Shown here piece by piece: positions 9,260 to 17,977 of a DNA stretch of 64,000 bases. The notes under the pieces were generated by a model. It made no database searches, was not told the origin of the DNA, and saw nothing but the letters and a program-made list of their open reading frames with translations. Position numbers and translations under genes: made by a program. Numbering within the stretch: position 1 is the stretch's first letter; the number at the start of each line of letters is the position of its first letter. The stretch is from the NCBI RefSeq assembly GCF_003031405.1, contig NZ_CP020469.1, forward strand, positions 1,612,001 through 1,676,000, in the 5' to 3' direction. This DNA comes from Halomonas sp. 'Soap Lake #6'. GTDB taxonomy: Bacteria > Pseudomonadota > Gammaproteobacteria > Pseudomonadales > Halomonadaceae.

Positions 9260-10198
9260 ATGGTCTTTAAGGGAATGGATATGGTTAAACGCACGCTCAT
9301 TTTTTGGTGGAACGTGGTGCAAGATGCAATTTCTTTGTGGCTTGAGCGCAACGCGTTTAGCTATGCAGGCTCACTTGCGTTTTACACACTGTTTTCACTG
9401 GCTCCGACCATCATTATTGCGGTCACCGTTATTGGAGTCGTGCTGGGGGAGGATGCAGCTCAAGGTCAGATAGTTGCCCAGTTGGAAGGCGCCTTAGGTG
9501 TTGAAGCGGCTTCTGCTATAGAGCAGGCCGTGGCACAGTCTCGGATTGAAGAATCCGGCTTGCTACCCACTTTTCTGGGGTTTGCAGCACTAATAGTAGG
9601 CGCCACTACGGTCTTTGCGCAGATGCAGTTTTCACTTAATACCATCTGGGGAGTTACTGCAAAGCCAACATCAAATAGCATCCTTATTTTTATCAAAAAC
9701 CGCCTGTTATCGCTTACGGTGGTGCTCTCGATCGGTTTTATTCTACTTGTTTCACTAGTGCTAGGAGTGGTGCTAAGAGGAGTGTTACAAGCTGCTGATT
9801 ATCTCGTGCCTTATGCCAGCTTCTTTACCACAACACTTGAGTCTTTGGTCTCGTTAGCAGTGGTTACACTACTTTTCGCAACAATTTTCAAGGTGTTACC
9901 GGATGTCGTGTTGCGTTGGCAAGACGTATTTATAGGTGCGCTAGTGACCGCTGCCCTCTTTACCATAGGGCGTAGCGTCATTGCGGTGTACTTGGCTCAC
10001 ACCGCCACAGCATCAACTTATGGCGCTGCAGGCTCTGTGGTCATGATTTTGCTATGGGTGTATTACAGTTCGTTAATTTTGCTATTTGGCGCTGCCTTTA
10101 CACGCTCGCTATTATTGCGTCGAGGTCGTCCATTAATTCCTCGCAATAGCGCGATACTTGTAAAGCATGAACTCATTCCAAAAACAACAGAGGCTTAA
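9260..10198 (+). CDS. YihY/UPF0761 family inner membrane protein
   Basis: The 312-residue protein has about six membrane helices. The N-terminal phrase RNAFSYAGSLAFYTLFSLAPT is the family signature (only part quoted), and the last helix region carries WVYYSSLILLFGAAFTR. The family was once called ribonuclease BN by mistake; its true role is not settled. Two starts are possible: ATG 9260 with AAGAGAG upstream, or ATG 9281 with AAGGGA seven bases upstream, which would remove seven residues. The much earlier ATG at 9158 would run into the divergent nadM gene and is rejected. It ends two bases before the acylphosphatase start, so both are probably one operon. Confidence 0.85.
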   Translation: MVFKGMDMVKRTLIFWWNVVQDAISLWLERNAFSYAGSLAFYTLFSLAPTIIIAVTVIGVVLGEDAAQGQIVAQLEGALGVEAASAIEQAVAQSRIEESGLLPTFLGFAALIVGATTVFAQMQFSLNTIWGVTAKPTSNSILIFIKNRLLSLTVVLSIGFILLVSLVLGVVLRGVLQAADYLVPYASFFTTTLESLVSLAVVTLLFATIFKVLPDVVLRWQDVFIGALVTAALFTIGRSVIAVYLAHTATASTYGAAGSVVMILLWVYYSSLILLFGAAFTRSLLLRRGRPLIPRNSAILVKHELIPKTTEA

Positions 10199-10200
10199 CG

Positions 10201-10476
10201 ATGAAGAACAGCTGTGTGCGTGCTTACGTGACAGGTAAAGTGCAGGGTGTCTGGTATCGCCGTAGTACTCAGGAGCAGGCTCTTAAGCAAGGTATTACTG
10301 GCTATGCTAAGAACCTGCCCGATGGGCGTGTAGAAGTGCTAATGTTTGGGCCGTCAGACACGGTCAGTGCACTTTCAGAGTGGCTATGGAAAGGACCCGA
10401 TGGCGCTCGGGTTACTCACGTCACTTTTGAAGTGCTGGATGGGCACCATGCTCCAGACCATTTTTCCACGTATTAA
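10201..10476 (+). CDS. Acylphosphatase
   Basis: The 91-residue protein hydrolyses acylphosphates such as carbamoyl- and acetyl-phosphate. The phosphate-binding loop GKVQGVWYRR contains the catalytic arginine (about residue 20) and the catalytic asparagine lies in GYAKNLPDGRVEV (about residue 38). Length matches the family exactly. The gene starts two bases after the YihY stop, suggesting co-transcription. Its physiological substrate in bacteria is usually unknown. Confidence 0.95.
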   Translation: MKNSCVRAYVTGKVQGVWYRRSTQEQALKQGITGYAKNLPDGRVEVLMFGPSDTVSALSEWLWKGPDGARVTHVTFEVLDGHHAPDHFSTY

Positions 10477-10491
10477 GTTAACCAATTCACA

Positions 10492-11448
10492 TTAACCAGT
10501 GCTTACGCCCCTTTGCCACGTTTTAATATTGTCAGCGGTTAGTGCCACAATATTTTGCCGAGCTTCAGGGGTTATCCAAGCATTATGGGGGGTAACGATC
10601 AGATTTAATGGTTCCTCGTTTGCGAGTGCTTCCAAAAGCGGATGGCCATCTTTGGGCGGTTCCGTAGGCAATACATCGACCGCCAATCCGCTAATCTGAC
10701 CATTACGGAGCGCATCTAGTGCAGCCTCTTCATCGATAATACCGCCCCGTGCACAATTGATAAGCAGCAGTGATGATTTGGCCTTTGCCAACCGCTCTCG
10801 GTTGATTAGGTGCTTTGTCGCCTCATTGAGCGGGCAGTGTAGGCTGATAATATCGGCACTAGGTAATAGCTCGTCGAGAGAAGGGCGTTTGTCATTGGCT
10901 TCGTTTCCTGGCCGTGCAGCAAAGATAACTTGGATGCCAAAAGCCTCTGCTAATCGTGCGACTTCCAAACCTAGCTCACCTTGGCCCACCATCACTAGAT
11001 TTTTGCCCGATAATTGAAGAGTGGGGTGTGCCTGTAAACAAAAAAAGTCACTGTTCTGCCACTGACCAGCGGCAATGTCGGTCTGATAGCGTGGTAGGCG
11101 ATTCGCTAAAGCCAGCATTAGCATTAGAGTATGTTGCGAAACACTGAGAGTGCCGTATGCAGTGACATTCTTAACCACAATGTTGTGTGCTTTTGCTGCG
11201 GCTAAATCAATGTTATTAAGCCCTGTCGCCATTACGCAGATGAGCCGTAACTTGGTCAATTGCTCCAATGTTTGGGCATCAAGTTTTACTTTGTTAACGA
11301 TGGCGATGTCCGCATTTTTTAGCCGCTCAAGCGCTTGTTCTGGCGTGCTTTGCTCATAAGTTTCAAGATGAGTAACGACGTTACGAATTGCGGCTAAATC
11401 GATATCGGGCCCTAGGCTTTGGGCATCCAGCATGACCGCATTGGGCAT
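10492..11448 (-). CDS. D-2-hydroxyacid dehydrogenase, glycerate/hydroxypyruvate type
   Basis: The 318-residue NAD(P)-dependent enzyme has the two-domain D-isomer dehydrogenase fold. The nucleotide loop is VGQGELGLEVARL (about residue 150), followed by the arginine in INCARGGIIDE, a glutamate in VDVLPTEPP and the catalytic histidine in TPHNAWIT (about residue 290). Close likeness is to hydroxypyruvate/glyoxylate reductases, which convert hydroxypyruvate to D-glycerate. The start at 11448 has GGAGAG upstream; the longer frame to 11571 runs through a probable promoter. It is divergent from the fmdB-aspS unit. Exact substrate cannot be fixed from sequence. Confidence 0.88.
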   Translation of the reverse strand: MPNAVMLDAQSLGPDIDLAAIRNVVTHLETYEQSTPEQALERLKNADIAIVNKVKLDAQTLEQLTKLRLICVMATGLNNIDLAAAKAHNIVVKNVTAYGTLSVSQHTLMLMLALANRLPRYQTDIAAGQWQNSDFFCLQAHPTLQLSGKNLVMVGQGELGLEVARLAEAFGIQVIFAARPGNEANDKRPSLDELLPSADIISLHCPLNEATKHLINRERLAKAKSSLLLINCARGGIIDEEAALDALRNGQISGLAVDVLPTEPPKDGHPLLEALANEEPLNLIVTPHNAWITPEARQNIVALTADNIKTWQRGVSTG

Positions 11449-11510
11449 TTTATTCTCTCCATTCATTACCGATAGCCGCTTGGCCTTGCTCGGTAGGGGG
11501 CACAAAAGGG

Positions 11511-11516
11511 TATAAT
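11511..11516 (+). promoter_or_regulatory. Probable -10 box for the fmdB-like / aspS unit
   Basis: A perfect TATAAT lies at 11511-11516 in the gap between the divergent dehydrogenase gene and the fmdB-like gene. A TTGCTC at 19 bases is the nearest -35 candidate, so spacing is loose. If used, it gives a leader of roughly 230 bases that contains the 15-bp repeat array. Confidence 0.4.
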
Positions 11517-11595
11517 GTGTCGCTCTATCAACCGCAGTCTTGGAATTTACCCCGGCAGGCCACATATTCACAGCCTGGTAGCGTCTAGGTTTGCC

Positions 11596-11739
11596 ACTAA
11601 TCTGTCAGAGCTTGGTCCGTTAGAACCTAGTCTGCGAGAACTTGGTCTGTCAGCATTTGGTTTGTCAGAGGCTTAGCCTGTTAGGACCTAGAGAACCAGT
11701 CTGTTAGAACCTAGCCTGTCGGAGTTGAGTTTTTCAGGA
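11596..11739 (+). repeat. Degenerate 15-bp tandem repeat array in the fmdB-aspS leader
   Basis: Successive 15-base units with consensus close to CYTRGTCTGTYAGAA start at 11596, 11611, 11626, 11641 and 11656, then a 16-base unit at 11671, an interrupted one, and further copies at 11710 and 11725. Read in one frame the early units give five-residue steps (TNLSE, LGPLE, PSLRE, LGLSA, FGLSE) with leucine mostly in the middle, like a pentapeptide repeat, and this frame is open from an ATG at 11515 to a TAG at 11674 (53 codons). Whether it is translated is unknown; the ATG overlaps the probable -10 box, which argues against it. Confidence 0.75.
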
Positions 11740-11748
11740 GTTGTCAAC

Positions 11749-12033
11749 ATGCCTATCTATGAGTACGAGTGCAAGGCCTGCGGCCACCGCATGGAAAAAT
11801 TACAGAAAATCAGCTCGGACCCCCTAAAGGAGTGTCCAGCTTGTCAGCGTGAAGGACTAGAGCGGCTAGTCTCTGCTGCAGGCTTCCGCTTAGCGGGCGG
11901 AGGTTGGTACGAAACAGATTTTAAAACAGGTAGCAAGAAGAACTTGGCTGCCGATGGTCAAGCTGCTTCAAGCGCTTCTGGGTCGAAAAGTGGACCCAGC
12001 AGCGCACCAGCGAAAAAAGGCGCCGCGGCATAG
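11749..12033 (+). CDS. FmdB family zinc-ribbon protein
   Basis: The 94-residue protein begins MPIYEYECKACGH and has CPAC about 20 residues later, giving the two CxxC knuckles of the FmdB/CxxC_CxxC_SSSS zinc ribbon. The tail (from about residue 65) is a low-complexity Ser/Ala/Gly/Lys stretch, typical of the family. Role is uncertain; FmdB proteins were named for a regulator of formamidase in Methylophilus, but most sit beside aspS, as here. The start at 11749 has CAGGAG upstream; a TTG at 11725 lies inside the repeat array and is less likely. Confidence 0.9.
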   Translation: MPIYEYECKACGHRMEKLQKISSDPLKECPACQREGLERLVSAAGFRLAGGGWYETDFKTGSKKNLAADGQAASSASGSKSGPSSAPAKKGAAA

Positions 12034-12099
12034 CCGCGGCTGTCCAGGTCGGGGACCGCCCGCAACTATTTCATAGCACGTAACAGAACAGGATTAGAC

Positions 12100-13878
12100 A
12101 TGCGCAGCCATTATTGCGGCCAGCTTAACGAAACTTTGGTGGATCAAACGGTCACCGTATGTGGTTGGGTGCACCGTCGCCGTGATCACGGTGGGGTCAT
12201 TTTTCTCGACATGCGCGATCGCGATGGTATTGCTCAGTTCGTCGTAGACCCTGATACTGCCGAGGCGTTTGCCAATGCCGACCGTGCTCGTAGTGAGTAT
12301 GTCCTGCGCATTACCGGGCGTGTCCGGCTACGCCCTGATGGAACACAAAACCCCAATATGCCTACCGGTATGATTGAGGTATTAGCCAAAGAAGTTGAAG
12401 TACTCAATACCGCTGCTACACCGCCTTTCCAGTTGGATGAGCATGGCAAGGTAGGCGAAGAGGTTCGCTTAAAGCATCGTTACATCGACCTTCGCCGCCC
12501 AGACATGATTGAAAAGCTGCGGTTGCGTTCGCGTATTTCTCATAATGTTCGGGCATATCTTGAAAATCAGGGCTTTCTTGATATTGAAACCCCGGTGTTA
12601 ACACGCGCCACGCCAGAAGGTGCTCGCGATTACCTGGTACCTAGTCGTACCCACGCGGGTAGCTTCTTTGCGCTACCGCAGTCGCCCCAGTTGTTTAAGC
12701 AGCTCTTAATGGTGGCAGGCTTCGATCGTTACTACCAGATTGCTAAATGCTTCCGTGACGAAGATTTGCGTGCTGATCGTCAGCCTGAGTTTACTCAGAT
12801 TGATATCGAGGCCTCTTTCGTTGAAGAGAATGACATCATGAGCATCACTGAGGCCATGATTCGTCAACTGTTTAAGGAAGTTTTAAGCGTCGAGCTACCT
12901 GAGTTTCCTCGTATGACATGGCAAGAAGCGATGGATCGCTTCGGCTCTGATAAGCCCGACCTGCGTATCCCTCTTGAGTTGACTGATGTTGATGACCTGA
13001 TGCAACAGGTCGACTTTAAGGTGTTCTCAGGCCCAGCGAGCGCTGAAGATGGGCGTGTAGCAGCACTGAAAGTAACCGGTGGTGCGAAGCTTTCTCGTAA
13101 AGAAATCGATGAATACACCAAGTTTGTCGGTATTTACGGTGCGAAAGGCTTAGCCTGGATTAAGGTGAATGAGCGTGCCAAAGGTCTTGAAGGGCTGCAG
13201 TCGCCAATCGTTAAGTTCATGGAAAATGTCGTCGAAGAACTTCTCGATCGTGTGGGTGCGGAAGATGGCGATATCATCTTCTTTGGGGCTGACAAAGCGC
13301 GTATCGTTAATGAGGCGATTGGTGCATTACGTGTAAAACTGGGTGCTGACCTTGAACTTTACACTCAGGCATGGGCGCCGCTTTGGGTAGTTGATTTCCC
13401 GATGTTTGAAGCTGATGATAACGGCCGTTTGAGTCCGCTGCACCACCCCTTCACGGCACCTTCATGCTCGCCGGAGGAGCTGAAAGCGGATCCTGCAAAA
13501 GCACTGTCGCGTGCTTATGATATGGTTCTCAATGGCACTGAATTGGGTGGCGGCTCAATCCGTATTCACGACCAAGCCATGCAAAGTACCGTGTTTGAAA
13601 TTCTGGGGATCGGCAAAGCAGAAGCGCAGGAGAAATTCGGCTTCTTGTTGGACGCTCTGCAGTATGGGGCTCCGCCCCATGGCGGTTTAGCCTTCGGTTT
13701 AGATCGTTTGGTGATGTTGATGGCCGGCGCTAAGACAATTCGTGAAGTGATTGCCTTCCCGAAAACACAAAGCGCAGGGTGCTTAATGACTGATGCTCCT
13801 GGTGAAGTTAGCCTTGACCAGTTAAAAGAGTTAAGCATCCGTTTGCGTCAAAAAGCTAAAGCTGACGCTGCCGAATAG
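12100..13878 (+). CDS. aspS: Aspartyl-tRNA synthetase
   Basis: The 592-residue class II synthetase charges tRNA-Asp (or tRNA-Asp and tRNA-Asn if non-discriminating). It shows the N-terminal OB anticodon-binding domain ([20 protein letters not shown], about residues 21-40), motif 2 with [18 protein letters not shown] (about residue 220), the bacterial GAD insertion (about 290-410), and motif 3 in [13 protein letters not shown] (about residue 535). Length is normal for the bacterial type. It follows the fmdB-like gene by 66 bases and is followed by a strong terminator. Discrimination between Asp and Asp/Asn cannot be judged by eye. Confidence 0.97.
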   Translation: MRSHYCGQLNETLVDQTVTVCGWVHRRRDHGGVIFLDMRDRDGIAQFVVDPDTAEAFANADRARSEYVLRITGRVRLRPDGTQNPNMPTGMIEVLAKEVEVLNTAATPPFQLDEHGKVGEEVRLKHRYIDLRRPDMIEKLRLRSRISHNVRAYLENQGFLDIETPVLTRATPEGARDYLVPSRTHAGSFFALPQSPQLFKQLLMVAGFDRYYQIAKCFRDEDLRADRQPEFTQIDIEASFVEENDIMSITEAMIRQLFKEVLSVELPEFPRMTWQEAMDRFGSDKPDLRIPLELTDVDDLMQQVDFKVFSGPASAEDGRVAALKVTGGAKLSRKEIDEYTKFVGIYGAKGLAWIKVNERAKGLEGLQSPIVKFMENVVEELLDRVGAEDGDIIFFGADKARIVNEAIGALRVKLGADLELYTQAWAPLWVVDFPMFEADDNGRLSPLHHPFTAPSCSPEELKADPAKALSRAYDMVLNGTELGGGSIRIHDQAMQSTVFEILGIGKAEAQEKFGFLLDALQYGAPPHGGLAFGLDRLVMLMAGAKTIREVIAFPKTQSAGCLMTDAPGEVSLDQLKELSIRLRQKAKADAAE

Positions 13879-13904
13879 CGTTCAGTTACGCTAATGTTCA
13901 TCCG

Positions 13905-13931
13905 ACACCGACGCCCTGCGTCGGTGTTTTT
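13905..13931 (+). terminator. Intrinsic terminator after aspS
   Basis: ACACCGACGC and GCGTCGGTGT make a perfect 10-bp stem with a 3-base loop, followed by a T run. It separates aspS from ruvC; the yebC gene often found at this point in related genomes is absent. Confidence 0.92.
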
Positions 13932-13971
13932 GTTAGCGACGTTTTATTGTCAGCACAGTCGAGCGAGTGAA

Positions 13972-14526
13972 ATGAATGGAATCGAGTCCGCCTCCACTAC
14001 CAGAATTTTAGGTATTGATCCTGGTTCGCGTATCACTGGCTATGGGGTGATTGACCTTATTGGTGTTACACCACATTACGTTGCGAGCGGCTGTATTCGC
14101 ACTGCAGAAGGCGCCTTGGAACAACGTTTAGCTCAAATTTATGCAGGTGTGGCTGAGGTCATTGGTTTGCATCGGCCCAGTGCAGTGGCCGTTGAGCGGG
14201 TTTTTATGGCTAAAAATGCTGATTCAGCGCTAAAACTGGGCCAGGCGCGAGGTGCGGTGCTGGTTTGTATCGCCAATCACGGCCTTAGCATTGGCGAGTA
14301 TGCTGCCCGCCAAATCAAGCAGGCAGTTACAGGGCAGGGGGGAGCCGATAAAAGCCAAGTGCAGCACATGGTAACGGCCATACTCAAGCTTTCGGCTACG
14401 CCGCAGGCAGATGCTGCTGATGCATTAGCCATTGCGCTGACCCATGCGTATGCCGGAAGCGCTTTGACGGGCTCTGCTTCAGCAAGAGGCCGTAGCAGCC
14501 GCTCTACAGGACGTTGGCGGTTATAA
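13972..14526 (+). CDS. ruvC: Holliday junction endonuclease RuvC
   Basis: The 184-residue nuclease resolves four-way DNA junctions together with RuvAB. Acidic catalytic residues are visible in [12 protein letters not shown] (near the N-terminus), AVAVERVF (about residue 68) and the closing [16 protein letters not shown] (about residues 143-158). The C-terminal about 20 residues are basic and variable. The start at 13972 gives the usual family length; an upstream in-frame ATG at 13894 would start before the aspS terminator hairpin and is rejected. First gene of the ruvC-ruvA-ruvB run. Confidence 0.95.
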   Translation: MNGIESASTTRILGIDPGSRITGYGVIDLIGVTPHYVASGCIRTAEGALEQRLAQIYAGVAEVIGLHRPSAVAVERVFMAKNADSALKLGQARGAVLVCIANHGLSIGEYAARQIKQAVTGQGGADKSQVQHMVTAILKLSATPQADAADALAIALTHAYAGSALTGSASARGRSSRSTGRWRL

Positions 14527-14597
14527 CGACTACTGGTCATCTGTACAGAGTGGCTTTATAGTGAGTTTCTGTTTTTTTGAATGTTGCGAGTAACAGT

Positions 14598-15206
14598 ATG
14601 ATAGGACGTCTAAGCGGTTCTCTATTGGAAAAGCAACCTCCATGGATTGTGATCGATGCTCATGGTGTGGGTTATGAGTTAGAGACTTCAATGAATACTC
14701 TGGTGGCTTTGCCAGCTGTGGGTGAAAGTGTTTCACTTTATACACATCTTACTATCCGCGATGATGCTCACCTTCTCTACGGATTTGCCCGTGAGCATGA
14801 GCGTGCTCTGTTTCGTGCCCTCATTAAGGTAAATGGTGTTGGTCCTAAGCTAGCGTTAGCCATCCTTTCGGGGATGGACGAAGATGCCTTTATGCGCTGT
14901 GTTAGGGATGATGACAGCAAAGCACTGACCAAATTACCAGGGGTTGGTAAAAAAACTGCTGAGCGTTTGATTATTGAAATGCGAGACCGCTTCCCTGAGT
15001 GGGAAAATGGCAGCCATGCACCGCTCGCACTAGAAACTACAAGCGGCAACCCGCCTCCTCGAGATAGCCTTGCGGATGCTGAAGCAGCGTTGGTTAGCTT
15101 AGGCTATAAGCTTACGGAGGCTTCTAAAATGTTGGCTGATATCGACCCTAATCAGTCAACAGAAGTGCTGATCAAAGCTGCGTTGACGAAACGGATGAAT
15201 GGATAA
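14598..15206 (+). CDS. ruvA: Holliday junction DNA helicase subunit RuvA
   Basis: The 202-residue protein binds Holliday junctions as a tetramer and loads RuvB. It shows the N-terminal OB domain (MIGRLSGSLLEK through about residue 62), two helix-hairpin-helix motifs (VNGVGPKLALAILSG, about residue 77, and LPGVGKKTAERLIIEM, about residue 112) and a C-terminal three-helix domain (DAEAALVSLGYKLTEASKM) that contacts RuvB. The start at 14598 matches the family; an earlier TTG at 14577 has no site. It follows ruvC by 71 bases. Confidence 0.96.
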   Translation: MIGRLSGSLLEKQPPWIVIDAHGVGYELETSMNTLVALPAVGESVSLYTHLTIRDDAHLLYGFAREHERALFRALIKVNGVGPKLALAILSGMDEDAFMRCVRDDDSKALTKLPGVGKKTAERLIIEMRDRFPEWENGSHAPLALETTSGNPPPRDSLADAEAALVSLGYKLTEASKMLADIDPNQSTEVLIKAALTKRMNG

Positions 15207-15275
15207 TTGTTCTTGCTCACGCAGGAATAATGGGTGCTGCATGCGGTTATGTCAGCCATCACTAAAAGAGCTTCT

Positions 15276-16313
15276 ATGTTAGAACACGATCGATTAATCG
15301 CTGCTGAACCTGAACTTGGAGAGGTGCGGATTGATCATGCTATTCGCCCTAAGCGCCTCCAGGATTACATTGGCCAACCGCGGGTGCGAGAGCAGTTAGA
15401 GATATTTATTGGTGCAGCTAGGCTTCGCGAAGAAAGCCTCGATCATACGCTGGTTTTTGGCCCTCCTGGGCTCGGTAAAACAACGCTTGCAAACATTATT
15501 GCCACGGAAATGGGGGTGGGGCTTAAATCAACCTCAGGGCCAGTACTTGAGCGGGCAGGTGATTTAGCCGCTATGTTGACCAATCTTGAGCCAGGTGATG
15601 TGCTGTTTATTGATGAGATTCACCGTTTGTCCCCGGTGGTGGAGGAAGTGCTTTACCCTGCGATGGAGGACTTTCAATTAGATATTATGATTGGTGAGGG
15701 ACCTGCTGCTCGTTCCATCAAGCTAGACTTGCCGCCTTTTACCCTGGTGGGTGCAACTACTCGGGCGGGCTTACTGACGTCACCGCTGCGCGATCGTTTT
15801 GGTATTGTTCAGCGGCTTGAGTTTTATAACCTAGAAGAACTCACTGAAATCGTATCTCGTTCAGCACGACTGCTTAAGGTTGAGACTAGTTGCGAAGGTG
15901 CAGTAGAGATTGCTCGACGGTCAAGAGGTACTCCACGCATTGCTAACAGATTGTTACGCCGTGTGCGGGATTACGCAGATATAAAAGGCAATGGTGTGGT
16001 AGATGCCAATTTAGCTGATGCTGCGCTCAATATGCTTAATGTCGACCATCATGGGCTTGATCACATGGATCGACGCTTACTGTTAGCCATGATTGATAAA
16101 TTTGATGGTGGCCCTGTAGGCGTCGACTCGCTATCAGCAGCTATTGGTGAAGAGCGCGATACCATCGAGGACGTCATAGAGCCCTATCTGATTCAACAAG
16201 GTCTCATGATGCGTACTCCTCGGGGGCGGATGGTAACACGCCAAGCTTGGTTACATTTTGATAGAACTCCCCATGAAGACTCGGTCAATGTAGAAGGAGA
16301 GCGGCGCCCATGA
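15276..16313 (+). CDS. ruvB: Holliday junction branch-migration ATPase RuvB
   Basis: The 345-residue AAA+ motor drives branch migration. Visible are Walker A ([12 protein letters not shown], about residue 60), Walker B with DEIHRL (about residue 112), sensor 1 ([20 protein letters not shown], about 155-175) with the arginine finger, and a C-terminal winged helix ending in a [15 protein letters not shown] stretch. The start MLEHDRL at 15276 matches the usual N-terminus; ATGs at 15234 and 15249 are possible. Its stop overlaps the ybgC start by four bases (ATGA), linking ruvCAB to the tol-pal genes. Confidence 0.96.
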   Translation: MLEHDRLIAAEPELGEVRIDHAIRPKRLQDYIGQPRVREQLEIFIGAARLREESLDHTLVFGPPGLGKTTLANIIATEMGVGLKSTSGPVLERAGDLAAMLTNLEPGDVLFIDEIHRLSPVVEEVLYPAMEDFQLDIMIGEGPAARSIKLDLPPFTLVGATTRAGLLTSPLRDRFGIVQRLEFYNLEELTEIVSRSARLLKVETSCEGAVEIARRSRGTPRIANRLLRRVRDYADIKGNGVVDANLADAALNMLNVDHHGLDHMDRRLLLAMIDKFDGGPVGVDSLSAAIGEERDTIEDVIEPYLIQQGLMMRTPRGRMVTRQAWLHFDRTPHEDSVNVEGERRP

Positions 16314-16708
16314 GTCATGGCTTCAGCATGCCTGTTCGCGTTTACATGGAAGATACTGACGCTGGTGGTATTGTCTACTACGTTAACTATTTGAAGTTTA
16401 TGGAACGAGCCCGAAGCGAATGGCTAAGAGAATTAGGATTAAATCAGCAAACGCTGCTAGACGAAGGGATACAGCTAGTGGTATACCGCTTGGCCTGTCA
16501 CTATACCAAGCCAGCACGCCTGGATGATCAGCTAACAGTAAGTGCACTAGTCAATAGTGTTGGGCGATGCCGCATGACGTTTGAGCAGCAGGTTTGGCGT
16601 AATAAGGAACTCTTATGCGCTGCAACAGTCGAGATAGCCTGTTTAAGTGCAAAGACCTTGAGGCCAAAAAAATGGCCAGACTCTCTGAGTCTGTTAGGCG
16701 GCGCATAA
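16310..16708 (+). CDS. ybgC: Tol-Pal-associated acyl-CoA thioesterase YbgC
   Basis: The 132-residue hotdog-fold thioesterase has the signature [24 protein letters not shown] (quoted in part here: [20 protein letters not shown], about residues 15-34), with the active-site Asp and the family HxDxxG-like loop. YbgC cleaves acyl-CoA and is encoded at the head of the tol-pal operon in most gammaproteobacteria, where it binds acyl carrier protein and may link lipid synthesis to envelope assembly. Overlap with ruvB by four bases implies coupled translation. A 110-base gap precedes tolQ. Confidence 0.95.
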   Translation: MSHGFSMPVRVYMEDTDAGGIVYYVNYLKFMERARSEWLRELGLNQQTLLDEGIQLVVYRLACHYTKPARLDDQLTVSALVNSVGRCRMTFEQQVWRNKELLCAATVEIACLSAKTLRPKKWPDSLSLLGGA

Positions 16709-16819
16709 AAGATTTAAAGTGCCAAACCGTGATGTCCACGCTTGGTTTCTGGCGGTAGTTACCGCATCTATCACCACTAAAGTCGGCTACACCGACGCAA
16801 TTGATTGAAGAGGGCAACT

Positions 16820-17515
16820 GTGAACGATAACACCATGTCCATCCCCCACTTAATAATGAGTGCCAGCACCGTTGTGCAGCTGGTAATGCTACTGCTTGTA
16901 GTGGGGTCAATCCTCTCGTGGGTGGTGATCTTTCAGCGTAGCATTGCACTGCGCAGGGCGAAGCAGGAGTACAGCCAATTCGAAGAGTCTTTTTGGTCGG
17001 GTGTCGACTTAAATGAACTTTATCGAGAGATTCCTGCCGATGATCCCCGTCATGGGGCTGAGCATGTTTTTCAGGCAGGCTTTCGTGAGTTTAACCGGCT
17101 CATGCCCAAAACCCGCAACGCCGACTCTGTATTAGAAGGTGTTCAACGCAGTATGCGGGTTGCGTGGTCTCGGGAAGAAGATCGCCTAACTCAACATCTA
17201 GTTTTCTTAGCAACTGTTGCTTCAGCAAGCCCTTATATTGGCTTGTTTGGTACGGTGTGGGGCATTATGGGCTCTTTTCAAGCGCTTTCCATGACTCAGC
17301 AGGCTACTCTGGCTACTGTTGCTCCTTGGATCGCAGAAGCGCTGATTGCAACAGCTATGGGGCTCTTCGCTGCGATTCCTGCGGTAATTTTCTACAACCG
17401 CCTGTCAAACGAAGCGGCTCGTTTACTGGGTAAATATGAAGACTTCGCCGAAGAATTCCACGCTATCTTGCACCGTAATTTGCAAGGCCGCGACGGCAAG
17501 CCTAACGCCAGTTAA
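16820..17515 (+). CDS. tolQ: Tol-Pal system motor protein TolQ
   Basis: The 231-residue inner-membrane protein belongs to the MotA/ExbB/TolQ proton channel family. Three helices are visible: about residues 14-38 (VVQLVMLLLVVGSILSWVVI), about 135-160 (ASASPYIGLFGTVWGIMGSF) and about 170-195 (IAEALIATAMGLFAAIPAVI). With TolR it uses the proton gradient to energise TolA at the division site. GTG 16820 was chosen because AGAGGG lies five bases upstream; a TTG at 16805 precedes that site. Length equals the Escherichia coli protein. Confidence 0.95.
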   Translation: MNDNTMSIPHLIMSASTVVQLVMLLLVVGSILSWVVIFQRSIALRRAKQEYSQFEESFWSGVDLNELYREIPADDPRHGAEHVFQAGFREFNRLMPKTRNADSVLEGVQRSMRVAWSREEDRLTQHLVFLATVASASPYIGLFGTVWGIMGSFQALSMTQQATLATVAPWIAEALIATAMGLFAAIPAVIFYNRLSNEAARLLGKYEDFAEEFHAILHRNLQGRDGKPNAS

Positions 17516-17526
17516 GGGAGTCTGCC

Positions 17527-17964
17527 ATGCAAGGTCCGTTTAACCGTAGCGGCAAGAGCAAGCCGATGGGGGAGATCAACGTCGTCCCTTTCATCGACGT
17601 CATGTTGGTATTGCTGGTGATCTTTATGATTACTGCGCCCATGCTAACCCAGGGAGTGCAAGTCGACCTGCCTCAGGTCACTTCAGAACCTATTGAAAGC
17701 CCTGAAGATAGCGACCCGATCATTATTTCGGTAAACCGTGATGGTGGTTACTTCATTACTCTTGGCGAGGACTCAACAGAAGTTTCTCTGGAGCAAATGT
17801 CTGAGCGTATTATCGCAATTTTACAGCGCCGTCCAGGCACGCCTGTCATGGTTCGGGGTGATCGCAACGTACCCTATGGTCAAATTGTTGTCCTCATGAG
17901 CACGTTACAGCGTTCAGGTGTCGCTAATGTGGGGCTGCTTTCTGAGCCGCCGCAAGATAGCTAA
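17527..17964 (+). CDS. tolR: Tol-Pal system protein TolR
   Basis: The 145-residue ExbD/TolR-type protein has one membrane helix (about residues 19-42) beginning with the key aspartate in NVVPFIDVMLVLLVIFM, which takes part in proton flow with TolQ. The rest is a periplasmic dimerisation domain. A clear AAGGGAG site precedes the ATG. It lies 11 bases after tolQ and 13 bases before tolA, within one operon. Confidence 0.96.
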   Translation: MQGPFNRSGKSKPMGEINVVPFIDVMLVLLVIFMITAPMLTQGVQVDLPQVTSEPIESPEDSDPIIISVNRDGGYFITLGEDSTEVSLEQMSERIIAILQRRPGTPVMVRGDRNVPYGQIVVLMSTLQRSGVANVGLLSEPPQDS

Positions 17965-17977
17965 GGATAACGCACAG

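Noticed and set aside
11596..11739. 15-bp repeats as a CRISPR array
   Set aside because: Units are too short and have no unique spacers between them.
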